Origin: an uncultured Prevotellaceae bacterium
GTDB lineage: Bacteria; Bacteroidota; Bacteroidia; Bacteroidales; Bacteroidaceae
Reading direction: 5' to 3'
DNA: 64,000 bases
NCBI GenBank assembly: GCA_900315565.1
Contig: OMZS01000015.1
Coordinates: 1-64,000 of the forward strand
In this document: piece by piece, positions 33,069 to 41,430 of the stretch
How positions within the stretch are numbered: position 1 is the stretch's first letter
How the letters are laid out: each line of letters starts with the position of its first letter
The notes under the pieces: generated by a model
Told to the model about the DNA's origin: nothing
The model's database searches: none
What the model saw: only the letters and a program-made list of their open reading frames with translations
Position numbers and translations under genes: made by a program

Positions 33069-34727
33069 TTACTGATACAAGTATCGTTTGATGCTCTTCT
33101 TGGGAGTCTTCAGAAACTCGTCCTTGTGAAGTTCTATGGCAGCTATTTTGCAATAGGCCGGCAACTGTGTGTTCAGCTCGTTAAGGTTTTGTTCCATGAT
33201 GTGCTGAAGCTCTTCGTTGTTGAATCCCATGTTTTTTGCCTCGTCGTAGTCGGGGTGGACGAGTGCTGTGAGCTTCTGGTCGCGCTGCACCACGATGCAC
33301 TCGCTGACCAAAGCCATAGAGCCCAGTTTGTCTTCAATTTCCTCGGGATAGACATTCTGTCCGTTGGCACCGAGCAGCATGTTCTTAATGCGGCCGCGAA
33401 TGAAGATGTGTCCGTCAGTCGACATGGTTCCGGTGTCGCCCGTATGGTACCATCCGTCCTGGTCGATGGCCTGGCGGGTGGCTTCCTCGTTCTTATAGTA
33501 TCCGAGCATGACGTTCTTGCCACGAGTGACAATTTCGCCCGCCACGTGGCGTGGGGAACTGCTCAGAATTTTCACTTCCATATTGTCAACGGGCTGTCCG
33601 CAAGAGCCAGCCTCAAAATCATGATAATCGCTGTAGGAAATGAGGGGCGCACACTCGGTGGTGCCGTATCCTACGGTGATGGGGAATCCGATGCTGAGCA
33701 GGAATGCCTCAACCTCCTGGTTGAGGGGCGCGCCGCCCACAATCACCTCGTACATGTTTCCGCCGAAGGCTTGCAGCACTTGCGTGCAGATTTGTGCCTT
33801 TACCTTTTTGCTCACCACGGGCATGTTGATGAGCAGCCTCACCAGATTGTTTTGCACTTTGGGGAACACTCGCTTGCGAATGATTTTCTCAACAATGAGA
33901 GGCACAGCCACTACCAGCGATGGCTTCACTTCTTGCAGAGCCTGTGCAATGATGGCGGGTGAGGGCAGACGGTTGAGGAAGAAGATGTGGCACCCGAACA
34001 CGAAGGGGAACAAAAACTCAATGGCCATGCCGTACATGTGGGCCATGGGGAGCATGCTCAGGAGCGAGCAGCGCTGAGGGATTTTCTCGCCCAGCCGTTG
34101 AATGCAGAACTCGGTGTTGCCCGTCAGCGCGCGGTAGGGGAGCATAACGCCCTTCGAGAATCCCGTGGTGCCGCTGGTATAGTTGATGAGCGCAAGCTCT
34201 TCTTCTGTGTCAACGTGGTAGCTGACGTGCTCTTTGCGGAAATATTTGGGAAATTGCAGTCCGAACATTTCATTTAAATGTTCGCGCGCGTAAGTAAGTT
34301 TCTCCGAACGCGACAAGCTGAGCGAAAAGTCGGGCAGATAAACAATGCCTTCCAGAAGGGGCATGGCCTCGGGCTTAATGTCTCTTGCCACATAGTCGCC
34401 CGTGAAAAGCAGCTTGGATTCCGAGTGGTTGACAATGTTGTGTATTTGGTCGGCATTGAATTCGTGCAGAATGGGTACCGCCACGGCTCCGTAGGTGAGG
34501 GTTGCCAGGAAGGCTACAGCCCAGTGGGCACTGTTGCGTCCGCAGATGGCTATTTTGTCGCCTTTCTCGATACCGCTGCTTCGGAATAAGATGTGCATTT
34601 TTTCTATCTTGCGTGCCACGTCCTTGTATTGCAGAGTGGCTCCCTGATAGTCGGTCAGCGCATCATAGTCCCAGTTATCAATAATACTTTGCTGAATGTA
34701 TAGATTGAAACTTGTGTTATTTTTCAT
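33069..34727 (-). CDS. AMP-binding acyl-CoA synthetase (copy B)
   Basis: A 552-residue paralogue of copy A. I start at the ATG at 34727 (MKNNTSFNLY) because a perfect promoter at 34751-34782 lies inside the longer open frame. Motifs YTSGTTGFSKGVMLPY, GYGTTECAP, GWYHTGDTG and TPKKSIKRYLYQ are intact. The spacer to copy A is 83 bases and holds an AGAGAA-TTCTCT hairpin. Two adjacent copies suggest different acyl preferences. Confidence 0.85.
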   Translation of the reverse strand: MKNNTSFNLYIQQSIIDNWDYDALTDYQGATLQYKDVARKIEKMHILFRSSGIEKGDKIAICGRNSAHWAVAFLATLTYGAVAVPILHEFNADQIHNIVNHSESKLLFTGDYVARDIKPEAMPLLEGIVYLPDFSLSLSRSEKLTYAREHLNEMFGLQFPKYFRKEHVSYHVDTEEELALINYTSGTTGFSKGVMLPYRALTGNTEFCIQRLGEKIPQRCSLLSMLPMAHMYGMAIEFLFPFVFGCHIFFLNRLPSPAIIAQALQEVKPSLVVAVPLIVEKIIRKRVFPKVQNNLVRLLINMPVVSKKVKAQICTQVLQAFGGNMYEVIVGGAPLNQEVEAFLLSIGFPITVGYGTTECAPLISYSDYHDFEAGSCGQPVDNMEVKILSSSPRHVAGEIVTRGKNVMLGYYKNEEATRQAIDQDGWYHTGDTGTMSTDGHIFIRGRIKNMLLGANGQNVYPEEIEDKLGSMALVSECIVVQRDQKLTALVHPDYDEAKNMGFNNEELQHIMEQNLNELNTQLPAYCKIAAIELHKDEFLKTPKKSIKRYLYQ

Positions 34728-34750
34728 TGCACAATTTAAAAAACTTTGTG

Positions 34751-34782
34751 CAAAGATAATGACTTCCCTGCACATTCCCAAA
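34751..34782 (-). promoter_or_regulatory. Promoter of the acyl-CoA synthetase pair
   Basis: Minus strand: TTTG (34782 to 34779), 20 bases, TATCTTTG (34758 to 34751). Textbook Bacteroidetes promoter, about 18 bases of leader. Confidence 0.85.
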
Positions 34783-34865
34783 AAAAATGTGCAGTAAAAT
34801 GAAAAAAACGGTCATTTTAGTGTGTTTTCAATCATATTTTCGGAAAAACAGAAGAATATAATTGC

Positions 34866-34914
34866 AAAAAAAGAGCGAAAATGTGCAAAAACGGTGCATC
34901 ATTTCGCTCTTTTT
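34866..34914 (-). terminator. glyA intrinsic terminator
   Basis: Arms 34868-34887 and 34895-34914 pair over about 19 bp with one bulge (GAGCGAAA...TTTCGCTC); the minus-strand transcript ends in a run of seven T. Confidence 0.8.
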
Positions 34915-35032
34915 GGAGTATGGTTACTCACCTGTTAGGATGGTTTTGGGCTTTTCTTTTGTGCGGTTTGCTACTTTTTCTTTCAGAGTAGGGCTTTTAT
35001 GCATTTTGCTACCTCTTTACTCTTGTTTTCTC

Positions 35033-36313
35033 TTAGTAGGCAAAAAGCGGATAATCTTTCATCTTCTCGTTCACCCGCTGGCGCACGCTGGCAATCACTT
35101 CGGGATTCTCGGGGTCGTTGAGCACTTCTTCTATCCATGCAGCGATTTGCACCATCAGGTCTTCCTTGGCGCCGCGTGTGGTGATGGCAGGCGTACCCAG
35201 ACGTATGCCGCTAGTCTGGAAGGCAGAGCGCGAGTCGAAAGGCACCATGTTCTTGTTCACGGTGATGTCGGCAGCCACGAGTGCGTTTTCGGCCACTTTA
35301 CCTGTCAGTTCGGGATACTTGGTGCGCAGGTCAACGAGCATGGAGTGGTTGTCGGTGCCTCCGCTGACAATGGCAAATCCGCGCTTAATGAGTTCGTCGG
35401 CCAGTACCTTGGCATTTTTCTTCACTTGCGTGGCCCACTCTTTGAACTCTGGCTGCAGAGCTTCGCCAAAGGCTACTGCCTTGGCGGCGATGACGTGCTC
35501 CAGCGGGCCACCCTGCTGTCCGGGAAATACGGCAGAGTTCAACAGCTGGCTCATCATTTTCACTTGTCCCTTGGGAGTTTTCAGTCCCCATGGATTCTCA
35601 AAGTCTTTGCCCATCAGGATGATGCCGCCGCGCGGGCCGCGAAGTGTCTTGTGGGTGGTAGAAGTAACAATGTGTGCCCATTTCACGGGATTGTCGAGCA
35701 GTCCTGCAGCAATAAGTCCGGCTGGGTGAGCCATGTCGATCATGAGCAGGGCACCCACGCTGTCGGCAATCTCACGCATGCGCTTGTAGTCCCATTCGCG
35801 GCTGTATGCCGAGCCTCCGCCGATGATGAGCTTGGGCTTATGTTCTTGGGCAAGGCGCTCCATTTCATCGTAGTCAACACGTCCTGTTTCCTTGTTCAGG
35901 TTATATCCCACTGGTTTGTAGAGAATACCGCTGGTATTCACCCGTGAGCCGTGGCTCAGATGCCCGCCGTGGTCGAGGTTGAGGCCCATGAAGGTGTCGC
36001 CGGGCTGCAGCACGGCCAGCAGCACGGCTGCGTTGGCCTGTGCTCCAGAGTGTGGCTGCACATTGGCATACTCGGCCCCGAAGAGCTGGCACACGCGGTC
36101 GATGGCCATCTGTTCTACAACGTCCACCACCTGGCATCCGCCGTAATATCGCTTGCCGGGGTAACCCTCGGCATACTTGTTGGTGAGACAGCTTCCCATA
36201 GCTGCCATCACTTGGTCGCTTACGAAGTTTTCTGAAGCAATCAGCTCAATGCCTTTCAGCTGGCGCTGATGCTCTTGCTCGATGAGGTCGAACACTGCTT
36301 GGTCTCTTTTCAT
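35033..36313 (-). CDS. glyA: Serine hydroxymethyltransferase
   Basis: A 426-residue PLP enzyme interconverting serine and glycine with tetrahydrofolate. Start taken at 36313 ([18 protein letters not shown]), since the -7 element at 36389-36396 gives a leader that excludes the longer frame. The PLP lysine lies in [16 protein letters not shown]-like sequence ([15 protein letters not shown]), and [10 protein letters not shown] is at the N-terminus. Monocistronic, with terminator downstream. Confidence 0.96.
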   Translation of the reverse strand: MKRDQAVFDLIEQEHQRQLKGIELIASENFVSDQVMAAMGSCLTNKYAEGYPGKRYYGGCQVVDVVEQMAIDRVCQLFGAEYANVQPHSGAQANAAVLLAVLQPGDTFMGLNLDHGGHLSHGSRVNTSGILYKPVGYNLNKETGRVDYDEMERLAQEHKPKLIIGGGSAYSREWDYKRMREIADSVGALLMIDMAHPAGLIAAGLLDNPVKWAHIVTSTTHKTLRGPRGGIILMGKDFENPWGLKTPKGQVKMMSQLLNSAVFPGQQGGPLEHVIAAKAVAFGEALQPEFKEWATQVKKNAKVLADELIKRGFAIVSGGTDNHSMLVDLRTKYPELTGKVAENALVAADITVNKNMVPFDSRSAFQTSGIRLGTPAITTRGAKEDLMVQIAAWIEEVLNDPENPEVIASVRQRVNEKMKDYPLFAY

Positions 36314-36388
36314 AGCCAAAAATGATGTGTTTGGTTTTTTGTGAATAAAAACTGATTTCTCGAATCGTTGTGAATTGATTTCGGGGTG

Positions 36389-36396
36389 CAAAGTTA
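36389..36396 (-). promoter_or_regulatory. glyA -7 element
   Basis: TAACTTTG on the minus strand, about 75 bases upstream of the glyA start. No -33 motif at standard spacing. Confidence 0.55.
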
Positions 36397-36529
36397 ACAG
36401 AAATATTTCGAATAATCGAGCGAATCGACAATTATTTCTCTTCTTTTTTGATAATTCATGTTGAATTTGCTGTTTGTTCTTTTTTTGTGTTAATATTGTA
36501 AAGATTGGTGCAAATTATCCCCAAAATGG

Positions 36530-36560
36530 GTTGCTAATTCAACTATTATTCGTATCTTTG
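36530..36560 (+). promoter_or_regulatory. Promoter of the nucleoside transporter gene
   Basis: GTTG (36530-36533), 19 bases, TATCTTTG (36553-36560), about 42 bases before the ATG at 36603. Confidence 0.75.
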
Positions 36561-36602
36561 CCCTCAAATAACCATTTATTAACCTACAAAAGGAGCATTA
36601 TT

Positions 36603-37916
36603 ATGAATTTGAAAGTCCGTCTGGCGCTGATGAACTTCTTGGAGTTTGCTGTCTGGGGCGCTTATCTTACGTGTATGGGAAACTATCTGGGCTCTGCCGG
36701 CTTGGGCAGCCAGATATCGTGGTTCTATGCTATTCAGGGCATTGTGTCGATATTCATGCCTACCATCATGGGCATAGTGGCTGACAAGTATATACAGCCT
36801 CAGCGTTTGTTGGGCTTGTGCCATCTGGTGGCAGGCTGTGCCATGCTCTGCCTGTGGTACATGGGCTTGAGTGCCGGCTTTGGCAATGAGTTGCCCAACA
36901 AGGGCGCTTTTATCGCCATTTACACGGCCAGTGTGGCTTTCTATATGCCTACGCTGGCATTGGCCAACACCACCGCCTTCACCATTCTGAAGAACAATGG
37001 GCTCGACACGGTGAAAGATTTCCCGCCCATTCGTGTGCTGGGCACCGTAGGCTTTATTGCCACCATGTGGTTCGTTAATTGTGCCGTGCTCGAGGACGGC
37101 TCGTTCTCGTTCACCCTGGCCGAGAATGCCCACAAGTTCCAATATACCTACATGCAGTTCTTCGTTTCGGGCATTCTGAGTCTTGTGCTTTGCTGCTATT
37201 GTTTTACGTTGCCTCAGTGCAAGCTCGAGAAGAAACCTGCCCAGACCATGGCAGAGTCGTTCGGGCTGAATGCCTTTAAACTGTTCAAGCGCAAGAAGAT
37301 GGCTCTGTTCTTCATCTTCTCGGCCTTGCTGGGCATGTCGCTTCAGGTGACCAACGGCTATGCAGGCCCGTTTATCACGAGTTTCAAGGGGAGTGCCGAT
37401 CCCCTGGTGGCATCCTCGTTTGCAGCCAACAATGCCACTCTGCTCACGTCTATCTCGCAAATCAGCGAGGCGCTTTGCATCCTGATGATACCCTTCTTCC
37501 TTCGCCGTTACGGCATCAAGGTGGTGATGCTCATGTCGATGTTTGCATGGGTGTTCCGCTTCGGGTTCTTTGGCTTGGGCAATCCCGCCATGCCTGGTGT
37601 GCTCCTGTTCATTCTCTCGTGCATCGTCTATGGTGTGGCCTTCGACTTCTTCAATGTCTCGGGCGGCATCTTTGTTGACCAGGAATGCGAGCCCTCGGTC
37701 AAGGCTTCTGCGCAAGGTTTGTTCATGCTGATGACCAATGGCCTTGGTGCCACTATCGGCACGCTGGCCGCTGGCGAGATTGTGAATCACTTCTGCTCGT
37801 GGGAGAACGGCTATCTGGTAGGTAACTGGCAGACGTGCTGGTTCATCTTTGCCAGCTTTGCCCTGGTGGTAGGTGTTGCCTTCGCCTTTATTTTCAAGCC
37901 CGAAGCCAAGAAGTAA
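36603..37916 (+). CDS. NupG-type nucleoside:H+ symporter (MFS)
   Basis: A 437-residue protein with twelve hydrophobic segments. I start at 36603 (MNLKVRLALMNFLEFAVWGA), downstream of the promoter. The N-terminal sequence, SWFYAIQGIVSIFMPTIMG and FFNVSGGIFVDQE identify the nucleoside permease branch of the major facilitator superfamily. It should import nucleosides with protons. The BFN, rsmE and DUF4836-like genes follow closely on the same strand. Confidence 0.88.
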   Translation: MNLKVRLALMNFLEFAVWGAYLTCMGNYLGSAGLGSQISWFYAIQGIVSIFMPTIMGIVADKYIQPQRLLGLCHLVAGCAMLCLWYMGLSAGFGNELPNKGAFIAIYTASVAFYMPTLALANTTAFTILKNNGLDTVKDFPPIRVLGTVGFIATMWFVNCAVLEDGSFSFTLAENAHKFQYTYMQFFVSGILSLVLCCYCFTLPQCKLEKKPAQTMAESFGLNAFKLFKRKKMALFFIFSALLGMSLQVTNGYAGPFITSFKGSADPLVASSFAANNATLLTSISQISEALCILMIPFFLRRYGIKVVMLMSMFAWVFRFGFFGLGNPAMPGVLLFILSCIVYGVAFDFFNVSGGIFVDQECEPSVKASAQGLFMLMTNGLGATIGTLAAGEIVNHFCSWENGYLVGNWQTCWFIFASFALVVGVAFAFIFKPEAKK

Positions 37917-37961
37917 GTGCAGAGGGGTAGGGGCTGCTAATGGCTCCTTGAGATCAATCGA

Positions 37962-38501
37962 ATGGAAAAGATAAAGCTGAAACTGAAGGGTGTGGCCGAG
38001 ATTGTCGGGTCAGACGACGTGGCTTTGCTGACCCTGACCGACGAGTTGGAAATGAAACAGCTCTCGGTGGTCTGCGACCGCACCATGGCCCGCCAGCTTA
38101 ACATGCGGTTGGCCGATGCTCCGGTCAATGGCATATTGCTGCCCGAAGTGCTTTGTGGGCTGATGGACGACATGAACCGTCAGCACTACGAGCTGCTTAT
38201 CAACGGACTGGTTGACGGGCAGTACAAGGCTGTGCTTGTCAATAAGCAGACGCTGGCGCTGACGCCCATCCGGGTGAGCGACGGAGTGCTTCTGGCCTTG
38301 GTGGCGGGGCTCGACATCTTTATTCTCGTGTCGCTCATGCGGCGGCAGTCGGTGGATTATCAAAACGGGGCGCAGGGCATTTCGATACCTGTCAACACCC
38401 TGAGCATGGACATGCTCGAAAAGGCCCTCAGCAATGCCATTAGCGAAGAAAACTACGAGCTGGCTTCCCAGCTGCGCGACGAAATGAAACGACGGAAGTG
38501 A
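37962..38501 (+). CDS. Bifunctional nuclease (DUF151) domain protein with UVR motif
   Basis: A 179-residue protein. Residues 1-130 match the BFN/DUF151 fold (LSVVCDRTMARQLNMRL, ELLINGLVDGQYKAVLV). The last 30 residues (LEKALSNAISEENYELASQL) are a UVR motif as found in UvrB, UvrC and Clp regulators. This two-part architecture is typical of Bacteroidetes. Nuclease activity is known only for plant and a few bacterial members. Its TGA overlaps the GTG start of rsmE (GTGA). Confidence 0.82.
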   Translation: MEKIKLKLKGVAEIVGSDDVALLTLTDELEMKQLSVVCDRTMARQLNMRLADAPVNGILLPEVLCGLMDDMNRQHYELLINGLVDGQYKAVLVNKQTLALTPIRVSDGVLLALVAGLDIFILVSLMRRQSVDYQNGAQGISIPVNTLSMDMLEKALSNAISEENYELASQLRDEMKRRK

Positions 38502-39226
38502 AGGAAACAAGATTTTTCTATGTGCCCCTGGCGGCCCAAGTGGGCGAATTGCCTGCCGATGAGGCCGTGCATGCTACGCGTGTGCTGCGGCTTCATACGG
38601 GTGACGAGTTGTTCCTTATGGACGGCGAGGGGTACTTCTATAGAGCTGAGGTGACGCTGGCTTCTGCCAAGCGTTGCCTTTATGTTGTCAGGGAGGTGCT
38701 GCCTCAGCAGCACCCATGGTTAGGCCATCTGCACTTGGCCATGGCTCCCACCAAAATGATGGAGCGCACCGAGTGGATGGCTGAGAAAGCCACAGAAATT
38801 GGGTGCGATGAGTTCAGCTTTTTGCAATGCCGCTTTTCCGAGCGCACTACCATGCGTGCCGACAGAATAGAGAAAATAGTGGTTTCGGCCATGAAGCAGA
38901 GCCGAAAGGCATGGAAACCCGTTGTCAACCCCATGTGTCCCTTTGCTGACTTTGTTTCTCAGCCGCGCAAGGGGCGTAAATTTATTGCCCATTGCTATGA
39001 AGAAATTGAGCGTGTTGATTTATTCAACAGTCTGACCGACAACGGCTTATCCAGTGGAGAGGATTTGACAGTACTGATAGGCCCCGAGGGCGATTTCTCT
39101 ATTGATGAAGTCCGCATGGCATTAGATGCCGGTTACGAGAGTGTTTCCCTTGGTTCGAGTCGCTTACGTACTGAGACCGCCTGTCTGGCGGCTGTAATGA
39201 TGATGCATCTGGGGAGAAGGAGGTAA
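38498..39226 (+). CDS. rsmE: 16S rRNA m3U1498 methyltransferase RsmE
   Basis: A 242-residue SPOUT methyltransferase modifying U1498 of 16S rRNA with SAM. The GTG at 38498 is used, coupled to the preceding gene. Knot motifs LTVLIGPEGDFSIDEV and SLGSSRLRTETACLAAV are near the C-terminus, and a PUA-like N-domain begins FYVPLAAQVG. Its stop codon lies within a decamer repeat. Confidence 0.95.
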   Translation: MKETRFFYVPLAAQVGELPADEAVHATRVLRLHTGDELFLMDGEGYFYRAEVTLASAKRCLYVVREVLPQQHPWLGHLHLAMAPTKMMERTEWMAEKATEIGCDEFSFLQCRFSERTTMRADRIEKIVVSAMKQSRKAWKPVVNPMCPFADFVSQPRKGRKFIAHCYEEIERVDLFNSLTDNGLSSGEDLTVLIGPEGDFSIDEVRMALDAGYESVSLGSSRLRTETACLAAVMMMHLGRRR

Positions 39227-39267
39227 TGGAAGTTTGTGGAGGTAAGCGGAAGTTAGTGGGAGGTCTA
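39218..39267. repeat. Decamer array overlapping the rsmE stop codon
   Basis: 10-bp units aggaggtaat, ggaagtttgt, ggaggtaagc, ggaagttagt, gggaggtcta. The rsmE stop (39224-39226) lies in the first. The reverse complement resembles the array at the tatC end. Confidence 0.8.
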
Positions 39268-39292
39268 TAGAATAAAATAGAAGACAAAAGGT

Positions 39293-40651
39293 ATGATAAG
39301 TAAAAAGATTGTTGTTTGGCTAACAGCCGTGGTGCTGTTGGCTTTGTCATGTTCGGACGCCGACTATCTGAATGCCATCCCCGAGGACTGCACCGCTTTG
39401 GTGCAGGTGGATGTGCCGAAGATGGCCAGTGGCTCGCAGTTTTCCGGTAGGCAAAATCTGCTGGCAGGACTTCTCGGCGTCACAGACGTAAAAGATTGTG
39501 GCATCAGCTTGGATGCAAAACTTTATTTGTTCGAGTCTTCCGACGGCATGCTTGGCCTGGCTGCCAAGGTGGCCAGTCGCGACAAGGTGGAAGACTGGCT
39601 CAACGCTCTTGCCACTAAGGGCAAGGCAACGCAGGTAGTCGAGCGGCGAGGCTTTGGCTTTTCCGTGCTGAACGAGAATTGGGTGGCTGGCTTTTCGGGC
39701 AGTGCCTTGCTCGTGATGGGCCCTGTGGTGGGCAATGCCCAGGCAGGCCTTATTCAGCAAATGGCCAACTATCTGTCGCAGAACGCCGACCAGGGCATCT
39801 GCGAAACACCCATGTTTGCCAAGCTCGACTCCATAGGCACCCCTGTGGCCATGGTAGCTCAGGCCCATGCGTTGCCCGAGAAGTTTGTGGCACCTTTCAC
39901 CCTAGGCGCACCTGCCGACGCCGATGCCAGCCAGGTGCTCATCGCGGCCAAGATGGAAGTGGCCGACAGCTGTCTGAACATTCGGGGCGAGACATTCTCG
40001 TTCAACAAGCGTATTGATGCTGCCCTGAAAAAGTCGCAAAGCATATATCGCCCCATACGCGGCGACTACGTTCAAAGCATGGATGCCCGCAGCACGCTGG
40101 GCATCTTCATGAATGTGCAGGGAGCCGATTTCCTGGCGCTGCTCCAGCAGAACAAAGGCCTCATGGCGCTGCTTACAGGCATCAACGCGGCTGTTGACAT
40201 GGACAATATTCTCAGGAGTGTAGATGGCGACATGGCCATCAATGTGCCCGTAGTGGGCGATAAGTTCGACATCACCATGGCTGCCAAGCTGGCTCACCAC
40301 ACTTGGCTCAAAGACGTGGATTATTGGAAGCGCTCATGCCCCAGCGGCGGACGTATATTGGATACAGGTCCCCGTCAGTTCTGCTACACCGATGGCCAGA
40401 CCGTCTTTCATTTTGGCGTGTCGGCCGACAACCAGTTCTTTGCCGGAAGTACGGCCCAATTAGCCGCAGGCGCCATAGGCAAAGCCCCACAGCCTCTGTC
40501 CCAAGCCGTAGTGAGTCGCATAGCAGGGCAGAAGCTGGTGGCTGTGGTCAGCCTTGCCTCCATCAACAACGAGGCCGCCCAAGCTGCACTTACCCTTCTC
40601 GAGCCCCTGTTTGGTAAACTCAACACAATCGTCTATACAATTGATAATTGA
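39293..40651 (+). CDS. DUF4836-like lipoprotein
   Basis: A 452-residue secreted protein with a signal peptide and lipobox LALSC (about Cys20). The mature protein starts DADYLNAIPEDCTALVQVD, a pattern seen in Bacteroidales DUF4836 proteins, and appears to be two related halves (MLGLAAKVASRDKVEDWL and an HHTWLKDVDYW segment). Function unknown. It precedes an ABC ATPase and permease and could be their exported partner. Its stop codon is formed by a heptamer repeat (ATTGATAATTGA). Confidence 0.65.
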   Translation: MISKKIVVWLTAVVLLALSCSDADYLNAIPEDCTALVQVDVPKMASGSQFSGRQNLLAGLLGVTDVKDCGISLDAKLYLFESSDGMLGLAAKVASRDKVEDWLNALATKGKATQVVERRGFGFSVLNENWVAGFSGSALLVMGPVVGNAQAGLIQQMANYLSQNADQGICETPMFAKLDSIGTPVAMVAQAHALPEKFVAPFTLGAPADADASQVLIAAKMEVADSCLNIRGETFSFNKRIDAALKKSQSIYRPIRGDYVQSMDARSTLGIFMNVQGADFLALLQQNKGLMALLTGINAAVDMDNILRSVDGDMAINVPVVGDKFDITMAAKLAHHTWLKDVDYWKRSCPSGGRILDTGPRQFCYTDGQTVFHFGVSADNQFFAGSTAQLAAGAIGKAPQPLSQAVVSRIAGQKLVAVVSLASINNEAAQAALTLLEPLFGKLNTIVYTIDN

Positions 40652-40718
40652 CAATTGATAATTGATAATTGACAATTTGGCAAATCAAAAAGTTCAAAGT
40701 TCAATGTTCAAAGTTCAA
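40640..40718. repeat. Composite heptamer repeat, copy 1
   Basis: Five 7-bp units ATTGATA/ATTGACA (40640-40674), a linker TTTGGCAAATCAAAA, and four AGTTCAA/TGTTCAA units (40691-40718). The first units contain the stop codon of the DUF4836-like gene. The same two-part structure is found inverted at 47720-47840. Confidence 0.9.
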
Positions 40719-40733
40719 AGATAAAAAGATACA

Positions 40734-41378
40734 ATGGAAACCATCGATTTTAAATATGTCATTCCTCAGGTCTTTGCCAGTCGTGAGCAGCAAGACTCCG
40801 ACGTGTGGCAACAAGATGTAAGGTTTGCCCGTGGCCACATCTACCTCATCGAGGCCGAGAGCGGTAAAGGCAAAAGCACCTTCTGCAGCTATGTGCAGGG
40901 CTATCGCAACGACTATAGTGGAAAGATTCTCTTCGACAATACCGACACCCGCGGTCTCGGCGTAGCCGGATGGACCGACGTGCGCATGCGCCATGTCAGT
41001 TGCCTTTTTCAGGAGCTCCGGCTCTTCGGCGAGCTTACCGCCATGGAGAATGTGGAAATCAAAAACCGCCTCACCAGTTTTAAGACTCGGCAGCAGATAG
41101 AGCAGTGGTTTGACATGCTTGGCATACCGGACAAGATGGAAACCAAGGTCTCTAGGCTCTCCTTTGGCCAGCAGCAGCGCGTGGCTCTTATGCGCGCCCT
41201 GGTGCAGCCCTTCGACTTCCTTCTGGCAGACGAGCCCATCAGCCACCTCGACGACTCCAACGCCAGCATCATGGCCGACATCATGCTTCAGGAGGCACGC
41301 CAGCAGGGAGCAGCCCTCATCATCACCAGTATTGGAAAACACATGCAACTGCCCTACGAACGATGCTTCAGACTCTGA
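40734..41378 (+). CDS. ABC transporter ATP-binding protein, degenerate motifs
   Basis: A 214-residue ATPase of the LolD/FtsE/MacB type. Walker B LLADEP, D-loop SHLDD and Q-loop CLFQELR are normal. Three motifs are altered: Walker A reads AESGKGKST (Ala for the first Gly), the signature reads LSFGQQQR instead of LSGGQ, and the switch His after Walker B is replaced (ITSIGK for xTHD). It may turn over slowly or serve as a regulator. The permease gene follows after 52 bases. Confidence 0.82.
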   Translation: METIDFKYVIPQVFASREQQDSDVWQQDVRFARGHIYLIEAESGKGKSTFCSYVQGYRNDYSGKILFDNTDTRGLGVAGWTDVRMRHVSCLFQELRLFGELTAMENVEIKNRLTSFKTRQQIEQWFDMLGIPDKMETKVSRLSFGQQQRVALMRALVQPFDFLLADEPISHLDDSNASIMADIMLQEARQQGAALIITSIGKHMQLPYERCFRL

Positions 41379-41430
41379 TTTTCGCCACGCGTTTCCGATA
41401 ACAATAAACCACAAAACTACACCCTCTGTC

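Larger units (their letters stand above)
34728..35032. other. Spacer: acyl-CoA synthetase promoter and glyA terminator
   Basis: No gene. It contains the synthetase promoter (34751-34782), AT-rich DNA, the glyA terminator (34866-34914) and about 118 bases between that terminator and the glyA stop in which I see nothing. Confidence 0.7.

Noticed and set aside
41110-41430. Longer permease frame overlapping the ABC ATPase gene
   Set aside because: The extra part is the ATPase gene in another frame, Ser/Pro-rich and without family similarity; the ATG at 41431 opens a normal FtsX-like start.
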